64,000 nt of DNA from Phyllobacteriaceae bacterium (GCA_002708825.1 PAPF01000018.1:62001-126000); one strand, 5' to 3'; positions 1 to 9,115 are shown, numbered from the stretch's first letter. Numbers and translations: made by a program. Notes: generated from the letters alone by a model not told the origin.

Positions 1-122
1 CGCTGAAGGAACTGAAAGGCTTCGCCGACCGCTGCGTGATCCTGGAAAAGGGGGCGAGCGTGTGGCAGGGCGCGCCGGCCGAGCTGACCGACGCGATAGC
101 CACGCGCTATCTGGGCGTCTGA
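1..122 (+). CDS. ABC transporter ATP-binding protein, C-terminal fragment (Liv type)
   Basis: Only the last 39 codons lie in the window, in the frame starting at base 3, ending with TGA at 120-122. The readable end contains FADRCVILEKG and finishes RYLGV, which is characteristic of the C-terminal strand and tail of LivF/LivG-type ATPases of branched-chain amino acid (HAAT) importers. The Walker motifs are upstream of the window. It runs towards the leftward ureidoglycolate operon, with only 9 bases between the stop codons. It could belong to a purine or amide importer serving the adjacent catabolic cluster, but that is inference; the family call rests on the tail alone. Confidence 0.7.
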   Translation, partial: LKELKGFADRCVILEKGASVWQGAPAELTDAIATRYLGV

Positions 123-131
123 AATCCCGCC

Positions 132-725
132 TCAGTTCAGCGGGATGGCGTTACCTTCCTTGGTTTCCTGGTAGGCGGCCGACAGTTCGTCATACTTGGC
201 CTTGATGCGGGCGATGCGCTCCAGCGCCTGGCTGCGCTCCGGCTCGGGCAGGGCGTTGGCGCGCGCCGGGATCGACCAGCTTTTCCAGAAGGCGTTCTCC
301 GCGTTGTAGCCGCCGGGGTCCAGCGTGAAGACCTCCTTGAGGATCTTCAGGTCATGCGGGATGGCGAAGGAATCGCGGCTGTCCTCATGGCTGAACAGGT
401 AGGCGAAATTGTCGAAGCCGGTCCAGGTGATGGCGGACAGGCACAGCGAGCAGGGCTCGTGGGTGGAGATGAACAGGCAGTCCTTCGTGTCGGGACGCTG
501 ATCGGCGGGGGTCTCGTAGAAGCGCTTCAGCGTGTGGGTTTCGCCATGCCAGAGCGGGTTTTCCAGTTCGTTGTTGGTCTCGGCGAGGACCAGCGAAAGG
601 TCGTCCTTGCGCAGGATGGCGGCGCCGAAGAGCTTGTTGCCTCTGGCGACCCCGGCTTCGGTGAGCGGGATGATGTCGTGCTCGATCACATCGAGCATGC
701 GGTTGATCAGGCGGGCATCTGTCAC
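132..725 (-). CDS. Nucleoside/guanine-type deaminase (cytidine deaminase fold)
   Basis: A 197-residue zinc-dependent deaminase of the CDA/tRNA-adenosine deaminase superfamily. The HGE motif at residues 60-62 supplies the zinc histidine and the proton-shuttling glutamate, and PCSLC at 91-95 supplies the two zinc cysteines. It starts with GTG, three bases after the stop of the ureidoglycolate lyase gene, with an AAGGAGAG ribosome site inside that gene, so it is the last gene of the leftward purine operon. Hydrolytic deamination of guanine or a related ring is likely from context. A second, unrelated guanine deaminase (amidohydrolase type) is encoded at 12062-13375, so the true substrate may differ. 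Confidence 0.8.
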   Translation of the reverse strand: MTDARLINRMLDVIEHDIIPLTEAGVARGNKLFGAAILRKDDLSLVLAETNNELENPLWHGETHTLKRFYETPADQRPDTKDCLFISTHEPCSLCLSAITWTGFDNFAYLFSHEDSRDSFAIPHDLKILKEVFTLDPGGYNAENAFWKSWSIPARANALPEPERSQALERIARIKAKYDELSAAYQETKEGNAIPLN

Positions 726-728
726 GTT

Positions 729-1232
729 TCACTCTCCTTGCGGCAAACGGATTTCCCAGGGCTCGGCGAAGGTGAACTCCTCCAGGTTGGAGCCGTCGCC
801 GCCGCGGTCGACGACAAGGAAATCCTGCGGTTCGCCGATCGGCGTCAGAACCGCGTGCCATGTGTTGCGGGCATAGTTGACGCCCTGTCCGGGCGCGGTG
901 AGGAAGGCGTGGGGGCGGCCTGGACCATCTGCCGTATCCGGGCAGACGATGACGAGAAAGGGGCGTGGCGAGAGCGGCATGAAGGCCTGGCTGCCGAAGG
1001 GATGGCGCTCCACCAGAACCAGTTTCAGCGGCATCGCATAGGGTGTGCCGCGAAAGATGTTGACGAGCACGCGCGCGCCGGGACCGGCCGCCTCGACCCT
1101 TGCCAGGTCGTGATAGCGCTCGCACTTGCCGTTGTTGATGGCGAAGTGTTCCGCGCCGTCCGTTTCGATGACGTCGCCGAAGCCCGCGAAAGCCTCGCGG
1201 GTGAGCGGGCGGGCCGTGATGACGCGGGTCAC
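729..1232 (-). CDS. allA: Ureidoglycolate lyase
   Basis: A 167-residue protein of the AllA family (ureidoglycolate to glyoxylate plus urea), the last step of allantoin breakdown. Family-typical stretches include [11 protein letters not shown] and [23 protein letters not shown] near the C-terminus. I chose the GTG at 1232 because it overlaps the stop of the upstream aminohydrolase gene in a GTGA junction and gives the usual length; a longer frame exists but its extra 36 residues are only a shadow of that gene. It acts in the cytoplasm on the product of the adjacent aminohydrolase. The overlaps imply translational coupling. Confidence 0.92.
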   Translation of the reverse strand: MTRVITARPLTREAFAGFGDVIETDGAEHFAINNGKCERYHDLARVEAAGPGARVLVNIFRGTPYAMPLKLVLVERHPFGSQAFMPLSPRPFLVIVCPDTADGPGRPHAFLTAPGQGVNYARNTWHAVLTPIGEPQDFLVVDRGGDGSNLEEFTFAEPWEIRLPQGE

Positions 1233-2059
1233 GGGAAGCGCGTCAGCGGCATGTGCCGGTTGACGTCCTTGTAGAGCAGGTAGCGGAAGGGGCCGGGTCC
1301 GCCGGCATAGCAGGCCTGCGGGCAGAAGGCGCGCAGCCACATGAAATCGCCGGCCTCGACCTCGACCCAGTCGCGGTTGAGCTTGTAGACGCCCTTGCCC
1401 TCCAGCACGTAGAGCCCGTGCTCCATGACATGGGTTTCCTCGAAGGGAATGGTGCCGCCGGGCTGCAGCGTGACGATGGTGACATGCATGTCGTGGCGCA
1501 GATCGGCCGGATCGACGAAACGCGTCGTCGCCCAGCGGCCTTGCGTGTCGGGCATCGGTGTGGGCGCAATGTCGCGCTCGTTAAGGAAGAGCGGATCGGG
1601 TGCATCGAGCCCCTCGACCGGCTGCCAGGCCTTGCGGATCCAGTGGAAACGGGCATGGCTGGCGCCGTCATTGGCAAGTGTCCAGCCGCTGGCGGGCGGA
1701 AGGTAGGCATAACCGCCCGGTGTCAGGCGGTGCGCGGCGCCATCGAGCGTGACGGTGATCTCGCCCTCCATGACGAAGAGCACGGCCTCGGCCCGTTCGT
1801 CCTCTTCCGGCCTTGTGCTGCCGCCGCCCGGCGCCACTTCCATGATGTATTGCGAAAAGGTCTCTGCGAAGCCCGACAGCGGACGCGCGATGACCCAGAG
1901 GCGGGTCTTTTCCCAGTGCGGCAGGCAACTGGTGACGATGTCGCGCAGCACGCCGGCCGGCAGGACGGCATAGGCCTCGGTGAAGACCGCGCGGCCGGTC
2001 ATCAGTTGCGACTGACCGGGCAGGCCGCCACGGGGGGCGTGGTAAAGAGGTTCGTTCAT
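1229..2059 (-). CDS. allE: (S)-ureidoglycine aminohydrolase (bicupin)
   Basis: About 276 residues, a two-cupin protein of the AllE/UGHY family, which releases ammonia from (S)-ureidoglycine to give (S)-ureidoglycolate in a Mn-dependent reaction. The N-terminal cupin carries the [17 protein letters not shown] strand. The C-terminal cupin carries [18 protein letters not shown], which holds the metal-binding Glu and His ligands. Start: GTG at 2068 overlaps the upstream stop, but ATG at 2059 sits 8 bases after a GGAG site and is preferred. The gene lies between puuE-uraD and allA, in pathway order. The stereospecific assignment rests on family resemblance and context. Confidence 0.9.
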   Translation of the reverse strand: MNEPLYHAPRGGLPGQSQLMTGRAVFTEAYAVLPAGVLRDIVTSCLPHWEKTRLWVIARPLSGFAETFSQYIMEVAPGGGSTRPEEDERAEAVLFVMEGEITVTLDGAAHRLTPGGYAYLPPASGWTLANDGASHARFHWIRKAWQPVEGLDAPDPLFLNERDIAPTPMPDTQGRWATTRFVDPADLRHDMHVTIVTLQPGGTIPFEETHVMEHGLYVLEGKGVYKLNRDWVEVEAGDFMWLRAFCPQACYAGGPGPFRYLLYKDVNRHMPLTRFP

Positions 2060-2064
2060 CGCTC

Positions 2065-3498
2065 TCACTCCGGCAGCATGTCTTTCAGGCGCAGCAGCGC
2101 GATCCGCTCGACCTGCCTGCAGGCGGTGGCGAATTCCGTTTCCCGGTCATTTCCGATGCGCGTTTCGAAGGCGGCGAGGATGTCGGACTTCGTCAGGCCC
2201 TTGACCGCGATGATGAAGGGAAAACCGAACTTCGCGGTGTAGGCCTCGTTGAGTTCGGTGAAGCGGGCCCGTTCGGCGTCGGTGAGCGCGTCGAGGCCGG
2301 CGGACGCCTGCTCTGCGGTCGATTCGGCGGTTAGGCGCCTTGCCTGGGCGAGCTTGCCGGCGAGGTCGGGATGGGCGCGCAGGACGCGGAGGCGTTCCTC
2401 TTCCGAAGCGGAGCGGAAGACGCGGGCCAGCGCATTGTGCAGGCCGCCGGCGCTGTCATGGGCGGGCCCGAGTTCCAGGCCGAAGGCACGCTCGGCGATC
2501 CAGGGCGAATGCTCGAAGACCGAACCGAAGCGGGCGACGAAACCGGCCTCGTCCATGGCCGAGGGTTTCAGGTGCGGGGCCACGTAGGGGTGTACCCGCT
2601 TCCAGTGTTCGGCGATGTCGATGCGCCGCGCCACCCAGACCTTGTCGTGGTTGAGCACGTGGTCGATGAAGCGCTTGAGCGCCAGGGCGCGGCCGGGCCG
2701 GCCGACAAGGCGGCAATGCAGGCCGATATTGAGCATTTTCGGCGCACCGTCCATGCCCTCCGCATAGAGCGTGTCGAAGGCATCGCGCAGATAGGCGAAG
2801 AACTGGTCGCCGGAATTGAAGCCCTGTACGGCGGCGAAGCGCATGTCGTTGGTGTCCAGCGTGTACGGGATGACCAGTTGTTCGCGCCCGTCGACGACGA
2901 TCCAGTGCGGCAGGTCGTCGTCATAGGTATCGGAAATGTAGTCGAAGCCGCCTTCGCGTGCCGCCAGCGGCACGGTGTGCATGGAGGCGCGGCCCAGGTA
3001 GAAGCCGCGCGGCCGCTCGCCGGTGACTTCCGTGTGCAGACGGATCGCCTCCAGCATGTGGGCGCGTTCGTCCTCCTGCGTGAAATCCTTGTACTCGATC
3101 CATTTCAGCCCGTGCGAGGCGATCTCCCAGCCGGCTTCCTGCATGGCGGCGACCTGGTCGGGCGAACGGGCCAGCGCGGTGGCGACGCCATAGACGGTGG
3201 CGGGAATGCCGGCGGCGGTGAACATGCGGTGCAGGCGCCAGAAGCCGGCGCGCGCGCCGTATTCGTAGATCGATTCCATGTTCCAGTGGCGCTGGTCCGG
3301 CCAGTTCGTGGCGCCAGTGATTTCCGAAAGGAAAGCCTCGGACTGGCGGTCGCCATGCAACAGGCAGTTCTCGCCACCTTCCTCGTAATTGATCACGAAC
3401 TGGACGGCGATGCGCGCGTCGCCCGGCCATTGCGGATGGGGCGGGCGGGCGCCATGGCCCCGCATGTCGCGCTCGTAACGTTTCATGGTTTTCTTCAT
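2065..3498 (-). CDS. puuE: Bifunctional allantoinase (PuuE) / OHCU decarboxylase (UraD) fusion
   Basis: A 477-residue fusion. Residues 1 to about 308 are a polysaccharide-deacetylase-fold allantoinase of the PuuE type (NYEEGGENCLLHGD near the start, ASHGLKW at 127-133), opening allantoin to allantoate. Residues from about 315 are an OHCU decarboxylase, with the catalytic HPDLA at 376-380 and FGFPFIIAVKG at 424-434, which makes (S)-allantoin. The fusion joins consecutive steps, with the later step at the N-terminus. The start is ATG at 3498; ATG at 3486 is an alternative, and neither has a clear ribosome site. It is the first gene of the leftward operon, divergent from uraH. Confidence 0.93.
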   Translation of the reverse strand: MKKTMKRYERDMRGHGARPPHPQWPGDARIAVQFVINYEEGGENCLLHGDRQSEAFLSEITGATNWPDQRHWNMESIYEYGARAGFWRLHRMFTAAGIPATVYGVATALARSPDQVAAMQEAGWEIASHGLKWIEYKDFTQEDERAHMLEAIRLHTEVTGERPRGFYLGRASMHTVPLAAREGGFDYISDTYDDDLPHWIVVDGREQLVIPYTLDTNDMRFAAVQGFNSGDQFFAYLRDAFDTLYAEGMDGAPKMLNIGLHCRLVGRPGRALALKRFIDHVLNHDKVWVARRIDIAEHWKRVHPYVAPHLKPSAMDEAGFVARFGSVFEHSPWIAERAFGLELGPAHDSAGGLHNALARVFRSASEEERLRVLRAHPDLAGKLAQARRLTAESTAEQASAGLDALTDAERARFTELNEAYTAKFGFPFIIAVKGLTKSDILAAFETRIGNDRETEFATACRQVERIALLRLKDMLPE

Positions 3499-3644
3499 GC
3501 TCCCGGGCAGGGATGGCGCAGGCGGCCACCGGACACAGAAATTCCTCCCCGACAGCCTATTTCAACCGGGGGTGCGGCCAACATGCGGAAAAATTTGAAA
3601 CTGTTTTGAGCGCGGACGCCATGCGAGGGCCTTAAGACATTGGC

Positions 3645-3673
3645 TTGAATGAGTCACACTGTGAACCGTATGG
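3645..3673 (+). promoter_or_regulatory. Candidate promoter with TCACA-c-TGTGA palindrome, divergent purine promoter region
   Basis: The 213-base gap between the divergent puuE-uraD and uraH genes contains TTGAAT at 3645-3650 and GTATGG at 3668-3673, 17 bases apart, oriented towards uraH. Inside the spacer lies a perfect 11-base inverted repeat, TCACACTGTGA (3654-3664), which could be an operator. This is seen by eye only; which regulator binds is unknown, and the LysR at 9748-10668 is one candidate. Confidence 0.35.
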
Positions 3674-3711
3674 TCAAAACGAAAGCGCGATGCGCGGCGA
3701 CAGGTGAGGCA

Positions 3712-4086
3712 ATGAGCAAGGCTGGCGGATATCTGACGACACATGTGCTGGACACGGCGCGCGGCGTTCCGGCCGAGGGCATCCGGATCGAGCTTTTCCG
3801 CCTTTCCGGGGACGGGCGCGAGAAAATGGCCGAAACCGTCACCAATGACGACGGGCGGACCGACAGCCCGATCCTTCCCGCCGACAACTTCAGGACCGGG
3901 ACATTCGAACTGGTGTTCCACGCCGGCGACTATATCCGCCTGCACGGGCTGGCCATGCCGGTAGCGGGCGGGCCGCTGTTCCTTGAGGAAATCCCGATCC
4001 GCTTCGGCATGGATGACGCGGCGGCGCATTACCACGTGCCGCTGCTGCTTTCGCCGTTCGGCTACTCCACCTACAGGGGAAGCTGA
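3712..4086 (+). CDS. uraH: 5-hydroxyisourate hydrolase
   Basis: A 124-residue transthyretin-like protein converting 5-hydroxyisourate to OHCU. The family fingerprints are present: TTHVLD near residue 11 with the catalytic His, [19 protein letters not shown] at the C-terminus with another active-site His, and the terminal YRGS signature. The ATG at 3712 follows an AGGTGAGG site and gives the standard length; an upstream in-frame ATG at 3649 would add 21 non-conserved residues. The stop overlaps the start of xdhA by one base. It is the first gene of the rightward uraH-xdhABC operon. Confidence 0.95.
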   Translation: MSKAGGYLTTHVLDTARGVPAEGIRIELFRLSGDGREKMAETVTNDDGRTDSPILPADNFRTGTFELVFHAGDYIRLHGLAMPVAGGPLFLEEIPIRFGMDDAAAHYHVPLLLSPFGYSTYRGS

Positions 4087-5555
4087 TGACAAAGCCCCCG
4101 ATCCGCAAGGAAATCCGCTTCCTGCTCAATGGCGAGAGCGTGGCGCTGGACGATGTGCGCCCCGGCGACATGCTGCTCGACTTCCTGCGCATCCGGCGTT
4201 CCCTGACGGGGACCAAGGAAGGCTGCGCGGAGGGCGATTGCGGCGCCTGCACGGTGCTGGTCGGCCGGCTGGGTGCCGATGACACGCTCACCTATGAGAG
4301 CGTGAATGCCTGCATCCGCTTCCTCGGTTCGCTGGACGGCTGCCACGTGGTGACGGTGGAGCACCTGAAGCGGGCGGACGGAAGCCTTCATCCGGTGCAG
4401 CAGGCGCTTGTCGACCACCATGGCTCGCAATGCGGCTTCTGCACGCCGGGTTTCGTCATGAGCCTCTATGCCTTGTGGATGAATGATCCCGACGCCGATG
4501 ACCGTGCCATCGAGACAGCATTGCAAGGCAATCTCTGCCGTTGCACCGGCTACGAATCGATCATGCGGGCAGCGCGGGCGATCTCATGTTACGGATCGCC
4601 GGACGACGATCCGCTGGCCGGCGAAAGGGCAACGGTCGCGCATGCGCTGCGCATGATGGGCGACGGCGCCCGGGTCGAGATCGACAGCGCCGACGGGCGG
4701 ATCGTGGTTCCCGCCGATGCCGACGACCTGGCGCGCGTGCTCGAGGCCGAGCCGGAGGCGACCATCGTGTCGGGGGCTACCGATGCCGGCCTGTGGGTGA
4801 CGAAATTCATGCGCGATGTCTCGCCGGTGGTGTTCACCGGACACATGGACGGTCTCAAGACGGTCCACACCCACGGCAACATGCTGTCGATCGGCGCCGG
4901 GGTCAGCTACACGCGGGCACGCGGCGTGTTCGCCGCGCACATTCCGCAGCTTGGCGACCTGATCGAGCGGATCGGCGGCGAGCAGATCCGCAACATGGGC
5001 ACGATCGGCGGCAACATCGCCAACGGCTCGCCGATCGGCGACATGCCGCCGCCGTTGATCGCGCTGGGCGCGACCGTGACCCTGCGCAAGCATCACAACC
5101 GGCGCTCCATTCCGCTGGAGGATTTCTTCATCGACTACGGCCGGCAGGACCGCGCGCCGGGCGAATTCGTCGAAAGCGTCTCGGTGCCCTTGCCGCCGCG
5201 CGATGCACAATTCGCAGTCTACAAGATTTCCAAGCGGCGCGACGAGGACATCACGGCGGTCCTGGGCGCTTTTTTCCTCCGCCTCGATGGCGACAACCGG
5301 GTGCAGCAGATTCACATCGCCTATGGCGGCATGGCAGCAACGCCGAAGCGGGCGCGGGCCGTGGAGGCTGCCCTCGCCGGACAGTCCTGGACGATGCACA
5401 CGGTGGAGGAAGCGCTCGACGCCTATGCGTCGGACTTCCAGCCGATTTCCGACATGCGGGCCAGCGCGGACTACCGGATGCTGGTAGCGAGGAACCTGCT
5501 GAAACGGTTTTTCATGGAAACGACGTCCGGCCTGGCCGGCGGCAAGGCGGCGTGA
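4086..5555 (+). CDS. xdhA: Xanthine dehydrogenase small subunit (2Fe-2S, FAD)
   Basis: 489 residues. The plant-ferredoxin-type 2Fe-2S domain shows C47, C52 and C55 in CAEGDCGAC, followed by the second cluster domain with QCGFCTPGF and NLCRCTGYE. A FAD-binding domain follows, including GATDAGLWVTK and GGNIANGSPIGD, then the CO dehydrogenase flavoprotein C-terminal domain. It passes electrons from the molybdenum site of XdhB to NAD. The ATG overlaps the uraH stop (TGATG), coupling translation. Length and domain order match bacterial XdhA of the two-subunit type, which oxidises hypoxanthine and xanthine to urate. Confidence 0.97.
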   Translation: MTKPPIRKEIRFLLNGESVALDDVRPGDMLLDFLRIRRSLTGTKEGCAEGDCGACTVLVGRLGADDTLTYESVNACIRFLGSLDGCHVVTVEHLKRADGSLHPVQQALVDHHGSQCGFCTPGFVMSLYALWMNDPDADDRAIETALQGNLCRCTGYESIMRAARAISCYGSPDDDPLAGERATVAHALRMMGDGARVEIDSADGRIVVPADADDLARVLEAEPEATIVSGATDAGLWVTKFMRDVSPVVFTGHMDGLKTVHTHGNMLSIGAGVSYTRARGVFAAHIPQLGDLIERIGGEQIRNMGTIGGNIANGSPIGDMPPPLIALGATVTLRKHHNRRSIPLEDFFIDYGRQDRAPGEFVESVSVPLPPRDAQFAVYKISKRRDEDITAVLGAFFLRLDGDNRVQQIHIAYGGMAATPKRARAVEAALAGQSWTMHTVEEALDAYASDFQPISDMRASADYRMLVARNLLKRFFMETTSGLAGGKAA

Positions 5556-5562
5556 GGGCAGC

Positions 5563-7914
5563 ATGGGCAAGCACGAACAACCGGACCTGACTGCCGCCAC
5601 GATCAAGGGCGGGGTTGCCACGCAACAACGCCACGATTCGGCCCACAAGCACGTGACCGGCGAGGCCGTCTATATCGACGACATCACCGAGCCGCGCGGC
5701 TGTCTGCACGCCTATCTCGGCCTGTCCACGGTGACGCATGGCCGTGTGCGCGGCATCGACGCGGAACCGGCCCTGAAAATGCCCGGCGTGGTGGCCGTGC
5801 TGACCGGCACGGATGTGCCGGGCGTCAACGACATTTCGCCGACCGGGCGCAACGACGAGCCGATCTTCGCCGACCGCGTCGTGCAGTTCTACGGGCAGCC
5901 GGTCTTCGCGGTGGTGGCCGAGAGCCGGGATATCGCGCGCCGCGCCTGCGCCAAGGTGAAGGTCCATTACGAGGAACTGCCGGCCATCGTGGACTATGCG
6001 GACACGGGCGAGACGCCGAAGCTGGTCTGCGATCCGCTGACGCTGCAGCGCGGCGACGTGGCAAAGGCGCTGGAGGGTGCGCCGCGGCGCCTGTCCGGCG
6101 AGATGCGCATCGGCGGGCAGGACCATTTCTACCTTGAAGGCCATATCGCGCTGGCCATACCCGGCGAGGACGGCGACATGTTCGTCCATTCCTCCACGCA
6201 GCACCCGTCCGAGGTGCAGCACATGGTGGCCCACGCACTCGGCGTGCCGAACCACGCGGTCACGGTGGACGTGCGCCGCATGGGCGGCGGCTTTGGCGGC
6301 AAGGAAACGCAATCGAACCTGTTTGCCTCCGTCGCCGCGATTGCCGCGCGGCGAACGGGACGGGCAGTCAAGATCCGGCCCGACCGCGACGACGACATGA
6401 CGGCAACGGGCAAGCGGCACGACTTCCTTGTCGGCTACGACGTGGGTTTCGACGAGGACGGCAACATCCTCGGTGTCGATTTCACCTATGCGGCGCGATG
6501 CGGTTTTTCCGCCGACCTGTCCGGACCGGTCACCGACCGGGCGCTGTTTCACTGCGACAACGCCTATTTCTGGCCGGCGGTGAAGGCGGTCTCTGCGCCG
6601 CTCTACACCAACACGGTCTCGGCCACTGCATTTCGCGGCTTCGGCGGTCCGCAGGGCATGGTGGGCGCGGAGCGCGTGATCGAGGAGGTGGCCTTTGCCA
6701 CGGGTCTCGATCCGCTGGAGGTGCGGCGGAAGAACTTCTACGGCGAGCCGGGCCGCGACGTGACGCCCTATCACCAGACGGTGGAGGACAATGTCATTGC
6801 CCGCATCGTGGACGAACTGGAAGCGTCTTCGGACTACCAGGCGCGCCGCAAGGCGATCCGGGCGGAGAATGCGAAGGGCGGCGTGATCCGGCGCGGCATC
6901 GCTTTGACGCCGGTGAAGTTCGGGATCTCCTTCACCGCCACGCATTTCAACCAGGCCGGCGCGCTGGTGCATGTCTATACCGACGGTTCGGTGCATCTGA
7001 ACCATGGCGGCACCGAGATGGGGCAGGGCCTCTACGTCAAGGTCGCGCAGATCGTTGCGGAAGAATTCCAGATCGACATCGACCAGGTGAAGATCACCGC
7101 GACGACCACCGGCAAGGTGCCGAACACGTCGGCGACGGCGGCCTCGTCCGGCTCCGATCTCAACGGCATGGCGGCGCAGGCGGCGGCGCGCACCATCCGT
7201 GAGCGGCTTGCCGATTTCGCCGCGGAGTTCTACGAATTGCCGCGCGACCAGATCGCGTTCCTGCCCAACCGCGTGCGTATCGGCAACCAGGAGATCCCCT
7301 TCGCCGAACTGGTGAAACAGGCCTATGTCGCCCGGGTCCAGCTTTCGGCGACCGGGTTCTACAAGACGCCGGGAATCCACTGGGACCGCGACAGCGGCAA
7401 GGGCCGGCCCTTCTACTATTTCGCCTATGGCGCCTCGGTGTCGGAAGTGTCCGTCGACACGCTGACCGGCGAATACCGGGTCGAGCGCAGCGACATCCTG
7501 CACGAGACGGGGCGTTCGCTGAACCCGGCGATTGATCTCGGCCAGGTCGAGGGCGGGTTCATTCAGGGCATGGGCTGGCTGACGACGGAGGAACTGGTCT
7601 GGGACGGAAAGGGGCGGCTGCGCACCCATGCGCCGTCCACCTACAAGATCCCGCTGGCCTCCGACCGGCCGCGCATCTTCAATGTCGCCCTGGCCGACTG
7701 GTCCGAAAACCGCGAGGAGACCATCCACAAGTCCAAGGCGGTGGGCGAGCCCCCCTTCATGCTCGGCATGTCGGTGTTCCATGCGCTGTCAGACGCGGTC
7801 GCCTCGGTCGCCGATTACGAGGTCTGTCCGCGGCTTGATGCGCCAGCGACGCCGGAACGTGTGCTGATGGCCATCGAACGGCTGAGCGGGCGGGCGCGCC
7901 GTCACGGGGCCTGA
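5563..7914 (+). CDS. xdhB: Xanthine dehydrogenase molybdopterin-binding (large) subunit
   Basis: 783 residues, the catalytic subunit carrying the molybdenum cofactor. Conserved stretches include MGGGFGGKE, TAFRGFGGPQG (with the substrate-binding Arg region), GGTEMGQGLY and, near the C-terminus, KAVGEPPFMLG with the catalytic glutamate of the xanthine oxidase family. It begins 7 bases after xdhA, with xdhC 3 bases downstream, so the three are one operon. It hydroxylates xanthine to urate. I saw no truncation or missing motif. Confidence 0.97.
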   Translation: MGKHEQPDLTAATIKGGVATQQRHDSAHKHVTGEAVYIDDITEPRGCLHAYLGLSTVTHGRVRGIDAEPALKMPGVVAVLTGTDVPGVNDISPTGRNDEPIFADRVVQFYGQPVFAVVAESRDIARRACAKVKVHYEELPAIVDYADTGETPKLVCDPLTLQRGDVAKALEGAPRRLSGEMRIGGQDHFYLEGHIALAIPGEDGDMFVHSSTQHPSEVQHMVAHALGVPNHAVTVDVRRMGGGFGGKETQSNLFASVAAIAARRTGRAVKIRPDRDDDMTATGKRHDFLVGYDVGFDEDGNILGVDFTYAARCGFSADLSGPVTDRALFHCDNAYFWPAVKAVSAPLYTNTVSATAFRGFGGPQGMVGAERVIEEVAFATGLDPLEVRRKNFYGEPGRDVTPYHQTVEDNVIARIVDELEASSDYQARRKAIRAENAKGGVIRRGIALTPVKFGISFTATHFNQAGALVHVYTDGSVHLNHGGTEMGQGLYVKVAQIVAEEFQIDIDQVKITATTTGKVPNTSATAASSGSDLNGMAAQAAARTIRERLADFAAEFYELPRDQIAFLPNRVRIGNQEIPFAELVKQAYVARVQLSATGFYKTPGIHWDRDSGKGRPFYYFAYGASVSEVSVDTLTGEYRVERSDILHETGRSLNPAIDLGQVEGGFIQGMGWLTTEELVWDGKGRLRTHAPSTYKIPLASDRPRIFNVALADWSENREETIHKSKAVGEPPFMLGMSVFHALSDAVASVADYEVCPRLDAPATPERVLMAIERLSGRARRHGA

Positions 7915-7917
7915 GCC

Positions 7918-8736
7918 TTGGCGGCGTCCGACCTTCGCGCCTTTCTGGAACGGGAGAACCGGGCCGTGCTGGTGCGTGTCGCAGCGGCCAGGGGATCGAC
8001 GCCGCGCGACATGGATGCATGGATGGCGGTGGCGCCGGACGCCCTGTTCGGAACCATCGGCGGCGGGCAACTGGAATTCCTGGCGATCGGGCGGGCACGC
8101 GCCATCCTTGCGGGACGTGAGGCGGAGGGTGCCTGGTCGCAGCCGCTCGGGCCGGAGATCGGGCAGTGCTGCGGCGGCCATGTGACGCTGGATTTCACCC
8201 TGCTGGATGAGACGGGCCGCGAGCGCCTCCTTGCGCAGTGGAATGCAGCACGGGCCGGGATGCCGCATGTCTACCTGTTCGGCGCGGGCCATGTGGGTAC
8301 CGCGCTGGCGGGCGCGCTGGCGCTTCTGCCTGTCCGGACGGTGGTGGTGGAAACGCGCGCCGATGCGCTGGAGGCGCTTTCGGGGGCCATCGGCGACACG
8401 GTCGAAACCCGCCTTGCCGCGATGCCCGAAGCCGTGGTGCGCGAGGCGCCGTCCGGTTCCGCCTTCATCGTGCTGACCCATGACCACGCACTTGATTTCC
8501 TGATCGTCTCGGAAGCGCTGAAGCGTGACGACGCCGCCTATGCCGGTCTCATCGGCTCGGCCACGAAACGGGCGGTGTTCCGCCGGCAATGGCTGGAAGC
8601 GGGCGGCGGCGAGGATGCGTTTGCCGGTCTGGTCTGCCCGATCGGGGGCGCGCATCTGCGCGACAAGCGGCCGGCCGTGATCGCGGCGCTAACGGCGGCG
8701 GAGGTGATGACGGCGCTGGCCGCGCGGGGCAACTGA
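7918..8736 (+). CDS. xdhC: Xanthine dehydrogenase accessory protein XdhC
   Basis: 272 residues; XdhC proteins bind the molybdenum cofactor, support its sulfuration and insert it into XdhB. Visible features are AARGSTPR and GTIGGGQLEFLAIGRA in the N-terminal XdhC/CoxI domain, the CCGG motif, and a Rossmann-like C-terminal domain with YLFGAGHVGTALA and YAGLIGSATKR. The only suitable start is TTG at 7918, three bases after the xdhB stop; a rare start on a chaperone gene suggests low, coupled expression. The assignment is firm from motifs and position. Confidence 0.95.
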   Translation: MAASDLRAFLERENRAVLVRVAAARGSTPRDMDAWMAVAPDALFGTIGGGQLEFLAIGRARAILAGREAEGAWSQPLGPEIGQCCGGHVTLDFTLLDETGRERLLAQWNAARAGMPHVYLFGAGHVGTALAGALALLPVRTVVVETRADALEALSGAIGDTVETRLAAMPEAVVREAPSGSAFIVLTHDHALDFLIVSEALKRDDAAYAGLIGSATKRAVFRRQWLEAGGGEDAFAGLVCPIGGAHLRDKRPAVIAALTAAEVMTALAARGN

Positions 8737-8853
8737 CCGCAACTGGTGCCCGCCGTGCTATCGTGACGGATCATTCGCGAGGCGAATGCGTTGGCTTGCA
8801 AGCGGCAGTTCCGCCGCATCCTGCCATCAAGCCGTTCCCGAAGGAGGTGCGCC

Positions 8854-9069
8854 ATGAGCAATCACGTTTACAAGATGGTCGATCTGGTCGGATCGTCGCC
8901 GACGAGCATCGAGGACGCCATCCAGTCAGCGATCGCCAAGGCCGCGCAATCAGTCCGCCATCTGCGCTGGTTCGAGGTGGCCGAGACGCGCGGCCATATC
9001 GAGGACGGCAAGGTGGCGCATTACCAGGTCAAGCTGCACGCCGCCTTCACGCTCGAAGACGGCGACTGA
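8854..9069 (+). CDS. Dodecin (flavin-storage protein)
   Basis: A 71-residue protein starting at the ATG at 8854 behind a strong AAGGAGG site. The sequence [19 protein letters not shown] and the central LRWFEV segment (the Trp stacks on flavin in known dodecins) identify the dodecin family, hollow dodecamers that sequester FMN/FAD or riboflavin breakdown products. It lies 117 bases after xdhC, so it may have its own promoter. The link to the FAD-containing xanthine dehydrogenase is only positional. Confidence 0.93.
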   Translation: MSNHVYKMVDLVGSSPTSIEDAIQSAIAKAAQSVRHLRWFEVAETRGHIEDGKVAHYQVKLHAAFTLEDGD

Positions 9070-9076
9070 CGGGAAA

Positions 9077-9104
9077 GGCCGGGCCATTGTCCGATGGCCC
9101 GGCC
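9077..9104. terminator. Perfect 11-bp hairpin between convergent genes
   Basis: Bases 9077-9087 are perfectly complementary to 9094-9104 with a 6-base loop (GGCCGGGCCAT arm). It lies just after the dodecin stop and before the end of the convergent gene at 9116. There is no U tract, so it may act as a bidirectional 3' end or RNA-stabilising hairpin rather than a classical intrinsic terminator. Confidence 0.6.
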
Positions 9105-9115
9105 GTCGCGCCGCT

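Noticed and set aside
5512-7782. A 756-codon open frame on the minus strand opposite xdhB
   Set aside because: High-GC codon bias keeps the antisense frame open; its protein is rich in Arg, Gly, Ala and His without any family motif, while xdhB on the plus strand is complete.
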